From: Magnetospirillum fulvum MGU-K5
GTDB taxonomy: Bacteria > Pseudomonadota > Alphaproteobacteria > Rhodospirillales > Magnetospirillaceae
Reading direction: 5' to 3'
DNA length: 42,265 nucleotides
Assembly: GCF_000442515.1 (NCBI RefSeq)
Contig: NZ_AQPH01000026.1
Span: 1 to 42,265, forward strand
A model generated the notes under the pieces. That model made no database searches. It worked only from the letters and a program-made list of their open reading frames with translations, and was not told the origin of the DNA. Shown here one piece after another: positions 16,171-25,117 of this stretch (its first letter is position 1; each line of letters opens with the position of its first letter). The position numbers and the translations under genes are program-made.

Positions 16171-16204
16171 AAAAAGGGCCTGATGGCGGCACCGCCAAGC
16201 CCTT
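16171..16204 (-). terminator. Intrinsic terminator downstream of tRNA-Thr
   Basis: On the minus strand, AAGGGC (16204-16199) and GCCCTT (16179-16174) enclose a loop that itself contains GGCGG/CCGCC, and the stem runs into TTTTT (16175-16171). It lies 9 bases beyond the encoded CCA of the tRNA. Confidence 0.75.
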
Positions 16205-16212
16205 GAAATCTA

Positions 16213-16288
16213 TGGTGCCGGTTGCAGGAATCGAACCCGCGGCCCCCTCATTACAAGTGAGGTGCTCTACCATCTGAGCTAAACCGGC
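16213..16288 (-). tRNA. tRNA-Thr (anticodon TGT)
   Basis: A 76-base tRNA including an encoded CCA. The acceptor arms GCCGGTT and AACCGGC pair perfectly. The D arm is TAGCTCAGATGGTAGAGCA, the anticodon arm is CCTCA-CTTGTAA-TGAGG giving anticodon TGT, and the T arm contains GGTTCGATTCC. It reads ACA and, by wobble, other ACN threonine codons. Confidence 0.97.
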
Positions 16289-16426
16289 ATCGTCTCGTGA
16301 AACGTACCTTTGGAACCGCCCTTTCGCAAGGGAGGAAAAGATGTCGTCTCCCCCTCTTTCCCCGTCGTCTGGTTTGGTGCTACCCTACATTCGACTGGTT
16401 CTGAATTTGCCCGAGCGAGGTGCCGC

Positions 16427-16780
16427 ATGACCGAAGCCCTGTCCCTCTCCAAAGCTAAAATCGGTGTGACCGAAAGCGCCGCCGCGCGGGTGCGGAGCCT
16501 GATCGAAGCCGAGGCGAAACCGGGGTTGAAGCTGCGTCTGTCGGTTTCTGGCGGCGGGTGTTCGGGCTTTCAGTACGGCATCACGCTCGACGACGCTGTC
16601 AATGACGATGACAAAGTGTTCGACGAGCAGGGGATTTCCGTTGTCGTCGATGATGCCTCGCTTGATCTGCTGAATGGTGCGGTGGTCGATTTTGTCGATG
16701 ATCTGATCGGCTCGTCGTTCCAGATTACCAACCCTAACGCGACCGCCACCTGCGGCTGCGGCAATTCCTTCACGGTCTGA
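16427..16780 (+). CDS. erpA: Iron-sulfur cluster insertion protein ErpA
   Basis: A protein of 117 aa of the A-type (HesB/IscA) Fe-S carrier family. The three conserved cysteines are Cys45 in [11 protein letters not shown] and Cys109 and Cys111 in TCGCGNSF. The GFQYG.T.DD and ITNPNA.ATCGCG patterns are closest to ErpA rather than IscA or SufA. It delivers clusters to apo-proteins in the cytoplasm. The ATG at 16427 follows GAGCGAGG; the frame is open back to 16310 without homologous sequence. A receiver-domain gene follows after 20 bases. Confidence 0.9.
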   Translation: MTEALSLSKAKIGVTESAAARVRSLIEAEAKPGLKLRLSVSGGGCSGFQYGITLDDAVNDDDKVFDEQGISVVVDDASLDLLNGAVVDFVDDLIGSSFQITNPNATATCGCGNSFTV

Positions 16781-16800
16781 TCCCGTCCGGAAGAGGCGTT

Positions 16801-17175
16801 ATGAGCCGCATTCTGATTGTCGAAGATACCAAGCTTATGCGTGATTCCCTGGTCGACGTGCTGAGCGCCGCCGGTCACGAGATCGTCACCGCCGATAACG
16901 GCTTGCTCGCAGTTGAGCAAGTTGCCGGGGGTAGCCAATTCGATATCATCGTCACCGACATCATCATGCCGGAAATGGATGGGATTCAGACCATTCTGGA
17001 ACTCCAGACGATGCTTCCTGAAGCCCGGATCATCGCTATATCCGGGGGCAGTGCCCGGATGGATAAGGCGCAGGGGCTGGAGACCGCCAGCCGTCTGGGT
17101 GCCGTTGCCGTGCTGGAAAAGCCGTTCGAGGTCGATGCCCTGCTTGACGCTATCGAGTCCGCCGCGGCGGCCTGA
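16801..17175 (+). CDS. Single-domain response regulator (CheY-like)
   Basis: A stand-alone receiver domain of 124 aa. The acidic pocket is Glu8-Asp9, the phosphoacceptor Asp53 lies in IIVTDIIMPEMDG, the conserved hydroxyl is Ser81, and Lys107 is in LEKPFE. There is no output domain, so it must signal by protein contact. No kinase is adjacent; the nearest in the window is the hybrid sensor at 21996-24062, which has no receiver of its own. A partnership is possible but unsupported by coupling. It converges on the uncharacterised gene at 17179-18069 with a gap of 3 bases. Confidence 0.9.
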   Translation: MSRILIVEDTKLMRDSLVDVLSAAGHEIVTADNGLLAVEQVAGGSQFDIIVTDIIMPEMDGIQTILELQTMLPEARIIAISGGSARMDKAQGLETASRLGAVAVLEKPFEVDALLDAIESAAAA

Positions 17176-17178
17176 TCT

Positions 17179-18069
17179 TTACACGCCAAGTCGAGGCGAT
17201 GGCGCTGTCTCGATAGCGTCGCGAATTGCGCGCCATGCGGCCCGCATCGCGTCGGCAGAAACTTGAAGGGGCGGAACCGGGGTGGTGAGGCTGACCACCG
17301 TATCTGTCTCTGCTGGAGCCGGGGCGATCTCGGCCGGACGATAGGCTCCGGCAAAGCCCAGCGCGTCGGCATCCCCACCTTGGGCGAAAATCCAATCACA
17401 CAGCGTGCGTGTCCAGACGATGAAAGCGTCGCGCGCCGATGCATCGGGAAATTCCAGGACATGACGGGCAAAGGAAAGCGTCAGCGCCGCATAGGCCCGC
17501 CCATCGGGGCGTCGGCTGCGAGCGGCGAAGCAGTCAAGCACGTCTTGTCCAGACGGGTATGGCCCGGCTTCGACCGCAACCGCGCCGGTTTGTTCGCTAT
17601 CGAATACCCGTCCGACCATCTCCCCATCGCGACCGGGCAGGATGGCTGTAATCGAGCGGCCGATATGGGCTGACAGCACGGTGAGAAAGGCCTCGATCGC
17701 CGTGATTTCGTATGCGTGCTGCAATGGAAGATAGACATAAAGCGGGGGTAGGGCGGCCGAGTGCCCCTCGCGTCCGGACAGGAGGTCATTGACGATCTGG
17801 TCGGGAATGTCTTCCTCGACAGCGTAAATCGCTCCTTTGGGAAAACCGATATACGCCCCGTCGATCGGGGCGATGGATGAGTCGATATAGGCGTATTCGA
17901 CCAACCGGAACGGTGCCAGTTCCCGCCAGATTGCCGTGGCCGCAGGATTGGCCGGAGCGCTGGTTTCACCCTCGGCCGCCTGCTGTTGCAACAGACGGTG
18001 AAAGGCATTGACGGCTTCGGTTGTGTCGATCCGGATGCGGATGACGTCGTCGGTCGGTTGCTGCGCCAT
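17179..18069 (-). CDS. Uncharacterised cytoplasmic protein
   Basis: A protein of 296 aa that I do not recognise. The start at 18069 follows GAGGAGGC; an ATG one codon upstream (18072) is too close to it. There is no signal peptide or membrane segment. The N-terminal part (IRIRIDTTEAVNAFHRLLQQ) is helical, then aromatic/acidic stretches follow (LVEYAYIDSSIAPIDGAYIG, YVYLPLQHAYEITAIEAFL), then ALTLSFARHVLEFPD. A proline/alanine linker near 250 (AEIAPAPAETD) leads to a short C-terminal helix. It is divergent from the liv operon with about 190 bases between them, so the two may share a control region. No function is assigned. Confidence 0.7.
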   Translation of the reverse strand: MAQQPTDDVIRIRIDTTEAVNAFHRLLQQQAAEGETSAPANPAATAIWRELAPFRLVEYAYIDSSIAPIDGAYIGFPKGAIYAVEEDIPDQIVNDLLSGREGHSAALPPLYVYLPLQHAYEITAIEAFLTVLSAHIGRSITAILPGRDGEMVGRVFDSEQTGAVAVEAGPYPSGQDVLDCFAARSRRPDGRAYAALTLSFARHVLEFPDASARDAFIVWTRTLCDWIFAQGGDADALGFAGAYRPAEIAPAPAETDTVVSLTTPVPPLQVSADAMRAAWRAIRDAIETAPSPRLGV

Positions 18070-18187
18070 CATGCCTCCTCCTCTCATCCTGAGTGTGGGA
18101 CGGAGTGTAGCAGAGAGGCTGCGATCCTCCCCGGGCAAAAAACCGTCGCGGTTGTGCGCCGAAGAGGGCGAGAGACGGTGTTCGCGG

Positions 18188-18215
18188 TTGACAGATATCC
18201 CTCGGTGAGTAGCTT
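18188..18215 (+). promoter_or_regulatory. Candidate promoter of the liv operon
   Basis: A perfect -35 box TTGACA (18188-18193) is followed after 16 bases by TAGCTT (18210-18215), about 45 bases upstream of livH. The -10 match is modest. Confidence 0.4.
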
Positions 18216-18258
18216 TGATCAAGCTGGCCCGTTTCGGGCCGCAAGCTCTGGGGTGTGG

Positions 18259-19173
18259 ATGGAATATTTCTTCCAGCAGGTTGTTAATGGCCTGACGCTT
18301 GGTGCGATCTATGGTTTGATCGCCCTCGGTTACACGATGGTCTATGGCATCATCGGCATGATTAATTTCGCCCATGGTGAAATTTACATGTTGGGCGCGT
18401 TTATTTCGTTAGTCGCCTACCTTATATTTTCGAGCATTGGTGGTGGCTCGGTGGCGCTGGCCTTGCTGGCGACTCTGCTCGTGACCATGGTATTTACCGC
18501 CATATGGGGGTGGGTGGTTGAACGGACAGCCTATCGCCCATTGCGGGGGGCACCCCGGCTGGCACCACTGATTTCGGCGATCGGGGTGTCGATTGTCTTG
18601 CAGAATTTCGTTCAGATCGCGCAAGGGGCACGGGTGAAACCGTTGCCGCCGGTGATCCAAGGCGGCGTCACGCTGGATTTGGGCAAGACGTTTTCGGTGA
18701 ATATCAGTTGGTTGCAGATCGTGATCATCCTGCTGACCCTGGCCCTGATGGCCGGGTTTACCTGGATGATCTCACGCACCTCGTTGGGACGGGCCCAGCG
18801 CGCCACCGAGCAGGACATGAAAATGGCGGCCTTGCTCGGCATCAATGTCGATCGCGTGGTGTCGGCCACCTTCGTGATCGGTGCCGCCCTGGCCGGAGTC
18901 GCCGGATTGATGGTGACGCTTTATTACGGCGTCATTGATTTCTACATCGGCTTTCTGGCCGGGATCAAAGCCTTCACCGCCGCCGTGTTGGGCGGCATCG
19001 GATCGTTGCCGGGCGCGATGCTGGGCGGGTTGCTGATCGGTCTGACCGAATCACTGTGGTCGGCCTATTTCTCGATCCAATACAAGGATGTCGCCACCTT
19101 CGCTATCCTGGTCGGCGTGCTGCTGTTCCGTCCGTCCGGCCTGTTGGGTCGGCCCGACGTCGAGAAGGTCTAA
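18259..19173 (+). CDS. livH: Branched-chain amino acid ABC transporter permease LivH
   Basis: A protein of 304 aa with about eight membrane helices, closely following E. coli LivH: NGLTLGAIYGLIALGYTMVY, GIIGMINFAHGEIYMLGA, LISAIGVSIVLQNFVQI, DMKMAALLGINVDRVVS, GIKAFTAAVLGGIGSLPGAM and the terminal GRPDVEKV. The EAA-type loop that docks on the ATPases is the AALLGIN region. The start at 18259 aligns with known LivH N-termini. It is the first gene of livHMGF. In E. coli the system needs the periplasmic LivJ or LivK; neither is encoded here. Confidence 0.95.
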   Translation: MEYFFQQVVNGLTLGAIYGLIALGYTMVYGIIGMINFAHGEIYMLGAFISLVAYLIFSSIGGGSVALALLATLLVTMVFTAIWGWVVERTAYRPLRGAPRLAPLISAIGVSIVLQNFVQIAQGARVKPLPPVIQGGVTLDLGKTFSVNISWLQIVIILLTLALMAGFTWMISRTSLGRAQRATEQDMKMAALLGINVDRVVSATFVIGAALAGVAGLMVTLYYGVIDFYIGFLAGIKAFTAAVLGGIGSLPGAMLGGLLIGLTESLWSAYFSIQYKDVATFAILVGVLLFRPSGLLGRPDVEKV

Positions 19174-19177
19174 GGCG

Positions 19178-20431
19178 ATGGCGGCTTCGTCCCCTCCGAT
19201 GATCCGATCCGCCGCCTTTGCCGCGCTCTTGGCGGCCTTGCTTGCCTTGCCGCTGTTGGGCGTGCGTCTGGTCGATTCGGCAACCGGGCTGTCGCTGTCC
19301 GGGCGTCCGGAGCTGGTTGCCTGGGCCGCTGGCGGGGTGTTCTGCGGTCGGTTGATGATTGATTTGTTCCGGCGCTGGCTGGCCGATTATGCGATCCGCC
19401 TGCCGGTTTTGCCCGCGCCGCCCGACTGGACCCGGTTCGGTGTTGGCTGGGCCATGGCGCTGTTCGCGCTGGTGCTGCCATTCCTGCCCTTTGCCGACCG
19501 CAATCTGGTCGACAAAGCGACGATGGTGCTGATCTACATCATGCTGGGCTGGGGGCTGAACATTGTCGTCGGTCTGGCCGGTCTGCTCGATCTTGGGTTT
19601 GTCGCCTTTTATGCCGTCGGGGCCTATTCCTATGCCTTGCTGTCGCTGACCTTCGGCCTGTCCTTCTGGATCTGCCTGCCGCTGGCGGGGCTGTTCGCCG
19701 CCGCCTTCGGCCTGGCCCTCGGCTTTCCGGTGTTGCGGTTGCGCGGCGATTATCTGGCTATCGTCACCCTTGGCTTTGGCGAGATCATCCGCATCATTTT
19801 GCAAAACTGGCAGGATTTGACCGGGGGGCCGATCGGCATCTCCGGAATCGAGCGTCCCAGCCTGTTCGGTCTGTCGTTCAAGGCGGTCCCGCCCGAGGGG
19901 CAGATCAGCTTTGCCGCGTTCTTCGGCCTGGATTATTCGCCCGATCACCGGGTGATTTTCCTCTATTTCCTGATCTTGATTCTAGCGCTGGCGACCAACC
20001 TGTTCACCCTTCGCATCCGCCGTCTTCCGGTCGGCCGGGCGTGGGAGGCGTTGCGCGAGGATGAAATCGCCTGCCGGTCGTTGGGGATCAACCCGACGAC
20101 GATCAAACTGTCTGCCTTTGCCCTGGGTGCGATGTTCGCCGGTTTCGCCGGGTCGTTCTTTGCCACCCGCCAGGGCTTTATCAGCCCGGAAAGCTTCACC
20201 TTTATCGAATCGGCGATGATCCTGGCGATTGTCGTGCTGGGCGGCATGGGCAGCCAGATCGGCATCGTGCTGGCCGCTTTGTTGCTGGTCGGCCTGCCGG
20301 AATGGTTCCGCGATCTGCAAATGTACCGGATGCTCGCGTTCGGCGCGGCGATGGTGCTGATCATGCTGTGGAAGCCAAGCGGGCTGTTATCGTCGCGCTC
20401 GCCGACGGTCCGGCTGGGAGGTCGGGCATGA
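19178..20431 (+). CDS. livM: Branched-chain amino acid ABC transporter permease LivM
   Basis: A protein of 417 aa, inner membrane. The N-terminal 110 residues carry extra hydrophobic segments, as in the long proteobacterial LivM form. The core has MLGWGLNIVVGLAGLLDLGF, VLRLRGDYLAIVTLGFGEII, WEALREDEIACRSLGIN (ATPase-docking loop), FAGFAGSFFATRQGFISPES and IVVLGGMGSQIGIVLAA. It starts 4 bases after the livH stop and its own stop overlaps the livG start (ATGA). It pairs with LivH to form the transmembrane pathway. Confidence 0.95.
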   Translation: MAASSPPMIRSAAFAALLAALLALPLLGVRLVDSATGLSLSGRPELVAWAAGGVFCGRLMIDLFRRWLADYAIRLPVLPAPPDWTRFGVGWAMALFALVLPFLPFADRNLVDKATMVLIYIMLGWGLNIVVGLAGLLDLGFVAFYAVGAYSYALLSLTFGLSFWICLPLAGLFAAAFGLALGFPVLRLRGDYLAIVTLGFGEIIRIILQNWQDLTGGPIGISGIERPSLFGLSFKAVPPEGQISFAAFFGLDYSPDHRVIFLYFLILILALATNLFTLRIRRLPVGRAWEALREDEIACRSLGINPTTIKLSAFALGAMFAGFAGSFFATRQGFISPESFTFIESAMILAIVVLGGMGSQIGIVLAALLLVGLPEWFRDLQMYRMLAFGAAMVLIMLWKPSGLLSSRSPTVRLGGRA

Positions 20432-21258
20432 GACCGCCGCCACTGCTTGAGGTTCATGGGCTGACGATGCGCTTTGGCGGGCTGTCGGCGATCAGCGAGC
20501 TTTCCTTCGTGGCCGGGCAGGGCGAGATCACCGCGGTGATCGGCCCGAATGGCGCGGGAAAGACCACTCTGTTCAATTGCATCACCGGCTTTTACCGTCC
20601 CCAGACCGGACGGTTGGTTCTGCATCATCCGGATGGGAAAGCGTTGGGGCTGGAGACGCTGCCCGACCACGCCATCGCCCGCAAGGCGCGGGTGGCACGC
20701 ACCTTCCAGAATATCCGGCTGTTCCCGCGCATGAGCGTGCTGGAAAACCTGATGGTGGCGCAGCATCAGGTTCTGATGTCGGCCTCGGTGTTTTCCCTGG
20801 CGGGATTGCTGGGACTGGGCCGCTATCGCCGGGCCGAACGAGCGGCGATCGATTTGGCCCGTCACTGGCTGGACCGCACCGGGCTGACCTCATTCGCCGA
20901 TAGCGAGGCAGGGGCTCTGCCCTATGGCCATCAACGGCGGCTGGAGATCGCCCGTGCGATGTGTACCCGTCCGCTGTTGCTGTGCCTGGATGAACCGGCG
21001 GCCGGGCTCAACCCGCGCGAATCCAGTGATCTCAATCAATTGTTGTGCGGTATTCGCGATGAGGAAGGGATTGGCCTGCTGCTGATCGAACACGATATGA
21101 GCGTGGTGATGGGCATTTCCGATCGGGTTCTGGTGCTGGACCATGGCTGTCTGATCGCCGAAGGCAGCCCGGACGAGGTGCGGCGCAATCCGACGGTGAT
21201 CCGCGCCTATCTTGGCGAACCCGACGAGTCCGCCGTCGTTCTGGGTGGGGAGGGCTAG
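20428..21258 (+). CDS. livG: Branched-chain amino acid ABC transporter ATPase LivG
   Basis: A protein of 276 aa. Walker A is GPNGAGKTTLFN, followed by the LivG-type Q-loop region ARTFQNIRLFPRMSVLENLM, the signature ALPYGHQRRLEIARAM, Walker B LLLCLDEPAAGLNP and the switch histidine in LLLIEHDMSVVMGIS. The start at 20428 follows GGGAGG and overlaps the livM stop. It hydrolyses ATP on the cytoplasmic face together with LivF. Confidence 0.95.
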   Translation: MRPPPLLEVHGLTMRFGGLSAISELSFVAGQGEITAVIGPNGAGKTTLFNCITGFYRPQTGRLVLHHPDGKALGLETLPDHAIARKARVARTFQNIRLFPRMSVLENLMVAQHQVLMSASVFSLAGLLGLGRYRRAERAAIDLARHWLDRTGLTSFADSEAGALPYGHQRRLEIARAMCTRPLLLCLDEPAAGLNPRESSDLNQLLCGIRDEEGIGLLLIEHDMSVVMGISDRVLVLDHGCLIAEGSPDEVRRNPTVIRAYLGEPDESAVVLGGEG

Positions 21259-21263
21259 ATCCA

Positions 21264-21999
21264 ATGCTGCGTGTCGAAGGCCTTCGCTCGGGATATGGTC
21301 GGATCGAGGCCCTGCATGGGATCGATATCGATGTCAGGGAAGGCGAGATCGTCGCCCTGGTCGGAGCCAATGGCGCTGGCAAGACCACTCTTTTGATGAC
21401 GATCTGCGGCAATCCGCGCGCCAGTGCCGGACGGGTAATTCTTGCGGGCGAGGATATCACCGGTCTGCCGACTCATCTGATCGCCCGTCGCGGGCTGGCC
21501 CATTCACCCGAGGGTCGGCGGATTTTTCCGCGGATGACGGTGCTGGAGAACCTGCGGATGGGGGCTGCGATTCGCCGATCCGCATTATTTCAAGGACGAT
21601 CTTGACCGTGTGCTGGGGTTGTTTCCCCGTCTGGGCGAGCGATTGGATCAGCGTGGCGGCACCCTTTCAGGCGGCGAGCAGCAGATGCTGGCGATCGGGC
21701 GGGCGTTGATGAGCCGTCCGCGTCTGTTGCTGCTCGACGAGCCGTCACTGGGATTGGCCCCGTTGATCGTTCGTCAGATTTTTGAAATCATCGAGACTAT
21801 CAACCGCGAGCAGGGAGTCACGGTTCTGCTGGTCGAGCAGAACGCCTTTCATGCCCTATCCCTGGCTCATCGCGCCCATGTGATGGTGACCGGGCGGATT
21901 GCTCTGTCGGGAACCGGGGCCGAATTGCTCAATAACCCTGAAATCCGCGCGCATTATCTTGATGGCGGCGCGGGAGGGAGCGCGATTACGATTTCATGA
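21264..21999 (+). pseudogene. livF: livF ATPase gene with an apparent +1 frameshift at a G5 run
   Basis: The first frame (21264-21605) holds Walker A GANGAGKTTLLM and ends early after [11 protein letters not shown]. The rest of LivF continues in the next frame: [20 protein letters not shown] with the signature [15 protein letters not shown], Walker [16 protein letters not shown] and the switch LLVEQNA. Removing one G from GGGGG (21560-21564) restores a continuous 244-aa protein reading [20 protein letters not shown], which fits the family. The cause is either a sequencing/assembly homopolymer error or a real inactivating insertion. Every motif on both sides is intact, and flanking genes remain coupled (GGGGAGGG before the start, ATGA overlap at the end), so error is more likely. 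Confidence 0.88.
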
Positions 22000-24062
22000 A
22001 GTCCCGGGCCGTCATCGTTGCCGCTCTGGTCGTTGCGATCGCTCTGATCGGCGTGGTCTTCAGTGCGGTCCAGACCTGCTGGGCGGGTGCCTCTCCGGCT
22101 TCAGCCGTCAATCTGTCACGGCCTGCATCGCCCGCGTTATCAACCACGCTTCCCCGGCTGCGTGTTCTCGTCGACGATACCTATCCTCCGTTCGCGTTTC
22201 GTGACGAACAGGGCGAGATTCAGGGGATCGTTCCCGATCTTTGGGCGCTGTGGTCGGCGCGTACCGGAATTCCGGTTACCGTGCTGGGAATGGATTGGGG
22301 CGAGGCGCAACGCCGCTTTAATGCCGGCGAGGCAGACGTCCTTGATATGGCATTCTGGACCCATGCGCGCGACGAAATTTATGACTTTTCAAAGCCATAT
22401 GCGACCGTTGACGTTTCGATTGTGTTCGATTCAAGCCTGTCGGGGATCACCGACGCGGCGACGTTGCGGGGCTTTTCGGTCGGCGTCAAAGATGGAGACG
22501 CCTGCATTGATTTTCTGGCGATGCGTGGGATAGACACGATCCGGCGTTATTCCAGCTATGAGGCGATGATCGATGCCGGAGCACGCGGCGAGGTCAAGGT
22601 CTCGTGCATCGACCGTCCTCCCGCAATCTATTATCTGGTCAAAAAAGGTCTGGAGGCTCGGTTTCGAGCGTCGCAACCGCTCTATTCCGGTCAGTTTCAC
22701 TGGGTGGTTCTCAAGGAACGCCAGGATATCCGCGACATCGTCACGGCGGGCTTCAACCTCGTTTCGCCCGAAGATCGAAAGAAAATCGACGATCATTGGC
22801 AGGGGCGGGCGCTGGGTTCAAAGATCGACGATACAGTCCTGCGGGATTTTTTTATCGCTGGCGGCATCATCTGCCTTGTTGCGTTGTTGCAACTGATCTG
22901 GGTGGGGATGCTGCGCCGCCAGGTCGCGGCAAAGACGCGCGAACTGACAACCGCGCTGAACGGTCTGACAGTCAGCGAAGCCCGCTTCCGCACTATCTTT
23001 GACGCGATCAACGATTCGATCCTGATCTTCGACATCGAGACCGGCGCGGTCCGGATGGTCAATCGCCGGATGCACGAAACGTTCGGCTATGCGGCCGAAG
23101 ATATCCCGCATCTGAGCTTCGAGACGTTAAGCGAAGGCCATCCTCCCTATGACCGCACGACGGCGCTTACCGCCTTGCGCGACGCAACCGAAGACTCTCG
23201 GGTGCTGGAATGGCAGGCCCGTCATCGCGACGGTCACCTGTTCTGGGTCGAGATCGATCTGCGCCGGGTAATTATCGACGATGGCGGCCCCCGGGTACTT
23301 GCGATGATGCGCGATATCACCGAACGCAAAGAGAGCGCCGACAATCTGACCCGCACCATTGATGCGCTGACCCGGTCGAATACCGATCTTGAGCGTTTCG
23401 CCTATGCCGCATCGCACGATCTGCGTGAACCGCTGAACACTCTGGTCCGATATGCCCAGTTGCTGGACCTGCGCTATGGATCGCGCGACAGTGATATTTC
23501 CGAATTCGTCGGATTCATCGTCAGTGCCGCCAAACAGATGATGCGGTTGGTCGAGGGTTTGCTTGAATTCTCGCGGGTCGATTCGGTGGGGCGGGGATTC
23601 GACGCGGTCGATTCCGGCCGTTCTTTGTCGGTGGCGCTGGGGTATCTGTCGAATTCGGTTGTCGAAAGCGGGGCCATCATCCACACCGGGCCGATGCCAG
23701 TGGTCGCCGCCGACGAAGTTCAACTGATCCAGTTGTTCCAGAACCTGATTGGCAACGCGCTTAAATACCGCGAACGCAGTCGGGGGGTGGAGATCACGGT
23801 GTCAAGTCGACGCAGCGACGATATGTGGGAGTTTCTGGTCGAAGATAATGGCATCGGCATCGATTCTGCCTATCTCGATCAGATTTTTGTGATCTTCAAG
23901 CGTTTGCATACCCACAGCGCCATTCCGGGTGTCGGGATCGGCTTGGCGCTGTGCAAACGGATTGTCGAACGCCACGGCGGCACCCTGTGGGTCGAGTCGA
24001 CCCCCGGCGTCGGTACCGTCTTTCACTTCACCCTAAGCCCGCCGCCGGAAGATGCCGTGTAG
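21996..24062 (+). CDS. Hybrid membrane sensor histidine kinase with periplasmic SBP3 domain and PAS
   Basis: A protein of 688 aa. An N-terminal membrane segment or signal anchor (residues 4-26) is followed by a family-3 solute-binding domain (about 50-275: [49 protein letters not shown]). A second helix at about 285-306 ([20 protein letters not shown]) and a PAS domain (about 325-440) come next. His474 in the H-box [10 protein letters not shown] precedes the ATPase boxes [20 protein letters not shown] and [12 protein letters not shown]. There is no receiver domain. The start overlaps the livF stop (ATGA), so it is the last gene of the liv operon. It probably senses a small polar ligand such as an amino acid, and may report on the transporter's substrate. 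Confidence 0.9.
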   Translation: MKSRAVIVAALVVAIALIGVVFSAVQTCWAGASPASAVNLSRPASPALSTTLPRLRVLVDDTYPPFAFRDEQGEIQGIVPDLWALWSARTGIPVTVLGMDWGEAQRRFNAGEADVLDMAFWTHARDEIYDFSKPYATVDVSIVFDSSLSGITDAATLRGFSVGVKDGDACIDFLAMRGIDTIRRYSSYEAMIDAGARGEVKVSCIDRPPAIYYLVKKGLEARFRASQPLYSGQFHWVVLKERQDIRDIVTAGFNLVSPEDRKKIDDHWQGRALGSKIDDTVLRDFFIAGGIICLVALLQLIWVGMLRRQVAAKTRELTTALNGLTVSEARFRTIFDAINDSILIFDIETGAVRMVNRRMHETFGYAAEDIPHLSFETLSEGHPPYDRTTALTALRDATEDSRVLEWQARHRDGHLFWVEIDLRRVIIDDGGPRVLAMMRDITERKESADNLTRTIDALTRSNTDLERFAYAASHDLREPLNTLVRYAQLLDLRYGSRDSDISEFVGFIVSAAKQMMRLVEGLLEFSRVDSVGRGFDAVDSGRSLSVALGYLSNSVVESGAIIHTGPMPVVAADEVQLIQLFQNLIGNALKYRERSRGVEITVSSRRSDDMWEFLVEDNGIGIDSAYLDQIFVIFKRLHTHSAIPGVGIGLALCKRIVERHGGTLWVESTPGVGTVFHFTLSPPPEDAV

Positions 24063-24069
24063 CGTGGGC

Positions 24070-24097
24070 TTGCTTTTATCGCTAAAGGGTCTATATA
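24070..24097 (+). promoter_or_regulatory. Promoter of rpoZ
   Basis: TTGCTT (24070-24075) and TATATA (24092-24097) are separated by 16 bases; a shifted TATAAG (24094-24099) would give 18. They lie about 40 bases upstream of the rpoZ start, in a short A/T-rich stretch after the kinase stop codon. Confidence 0.6.
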
Positions 24098-24138
24098 AGC
24101 TCTCTTCCCTTTCGGGCAGTTAATGGCGGAATTTGACG

Positions 24139-24537
24139 ATGGCTCGTGTCACGGTTGAAGATTGTGTTCTGAAGGTTCCCAACCGCTTCGAGCTGGTTCT
24201 GATGGCCGGGCAGCGCGCCCGTGACATCTCCGGCGGTGCGCGGCTGACCCTGGACCGCGACAATGACAAGAATCCGGTGGTCGCCCTGCGTGAGATCGCC
24301 GAGGACACCGTTGTTCTGGACGTCTTGCAGAACTCCCTGATCCAGGGTCTTCAGAAGCACGTCGAAAATGACGAGCCGGAAGAGGACGAAATGGAAGGCT
24401 TCGCTGCGGACAGCGACCTTGCCTTCGAGACCGTGGCCAATGAAGACGAGATGCTGGAAGACGGCATGTCGATCAACGAAGACGGTACCGATCCCGATCC
24501 CGAACTCGTCGGCATCGAAGGCCCGGACGAAGAGTAG
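24139..24537 (+). CDS. rpoZ: RNA polymerase omega subunit
   Basis: A protein of 132 aa. The conserved omega core is at the N-terminus: [32 protein letters not shown] and [15 protein letters not shown]. The remaining half is very acidic ([16 protein letters not shown] to GIEGPDEE), an extension found in alphaproteobacterial omegas. It helps assemble beta-prime into RNA polymerase and carries part of the ppGpp site in E. coli. In many alphaproteobacteria rpoZ is next to spoT/relA; that gene is not adjacent here. Confidence 0.95.
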   Translation: MARVTVEDCVLKVPNRFELVLMAGQRARDISGGARLTLDRDNDKNPVVALREIAEDTVVLDVLQNSLIQGLQKHVENDEPEEDEMEGFAADSDLAFETVANEDEMLEDGMSINEDGTDPDPELVGIEGPDEE

Positions 24538-24612
24538 TATTTTCGGATTGGGGTTGAGGGGCCGGTCCGCGTGATCGCCGACCGGTCGTAGCCAGGGAGG
24601 CACACGACATAC

Positions 24613-25104
24613 ATGTCCCTCGATTCCCGCACCTTTCGGAAAGCCTTGGGCAGTTTTGCCTCGGGCGTGACGGTCATCACCGCAATCGATCCTCGGGTCG
24701 GCCAGCCGGTTGGGGTGACCGTCAGTGCGTTTTCCTCTCTGTCGCTTGATCCCCCCCTGGTGCTGTTCTGCCTGGGCCGCACCGGCTCGTGCGTGAGTGG
24801 GATCGAAGCGGCTGGCCGTTTTGCCGTCAACATCCTGGCCGATGATCAGCGCGAGATTTCGGGCCGCTTCGCCGGTCCGGTCGAAGACCGCTGGCGCGGT
24901 TTGGACTGGGTCGCTCTGTCCGGCGGGTCCCCCGGTTTGCCGGGGGCTCTGACCGTGCTGGAGTGCACACTGACCCGGACGGTCGAAGGCGGCGATCACC
25001 TGATCTTCATCGGCGAAGTCGAGACGATCCAGTCTCGCGAAGGTGCGCGTCCGCTGATCTATCAGTGCGGCGCTTATCTCGATCTGCCTGCCACCACGCC
25101 TTAA
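24613..25104 (+). CDS. Flavin reductase-like FMN-binding protein
   Basis: A protein of 163 aa of the flavin reductase (HpaC/NTAB component) family. The N-terminal FRKALGSFASGVTVIT, VGVTVSAFSSLSLDPPLVLF, RFAVNILADDQREIS and the C-terminal GGDHLIFIGEVETI and PLIYQCGAYLDL are typical. Members reduce FMN or FAD with NAD(P)H to feed a two-component monooxygenase, or simply bind FMN. No oxygenase partner is adjacent, so the physiological role is open. AGGGAGG lies before the start. It ends 13 bases from the stop of the convergent acylase gene. Confidence 0.88.
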   Translation: MSLDSRTFRKALGSFASGVTVITAIDPRVGQPVGVTVSAFSSLSLDPPLVLFCLGRTGSCVSGIEAAGRFAVNILADDQREISGRFAGPVEDRWRGLDWVALSGGSPGLPGALTVLECTLTRTVEGGDHLIFIGEVETIQSREGARPLIYQCGAYLDLPATTP

Positions 25105-25117
25105 GCGTGGGGCGCAA

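Noticed and set aside
16213-16288. tRNA-Thr as an integration site
   Set aside because: The tRNA is intact but there is no integrase gene or duplicated 3' tRNA fragment nearby. Both flanks look like ordinary host genes.
21610-21999. A separate small gene encoding half an ABC ATPase
   Set aside because: It lacks Walker A and begins in the middle of the LivF fold. Together with the upstream piece it makes one LivF after a one-base correction.
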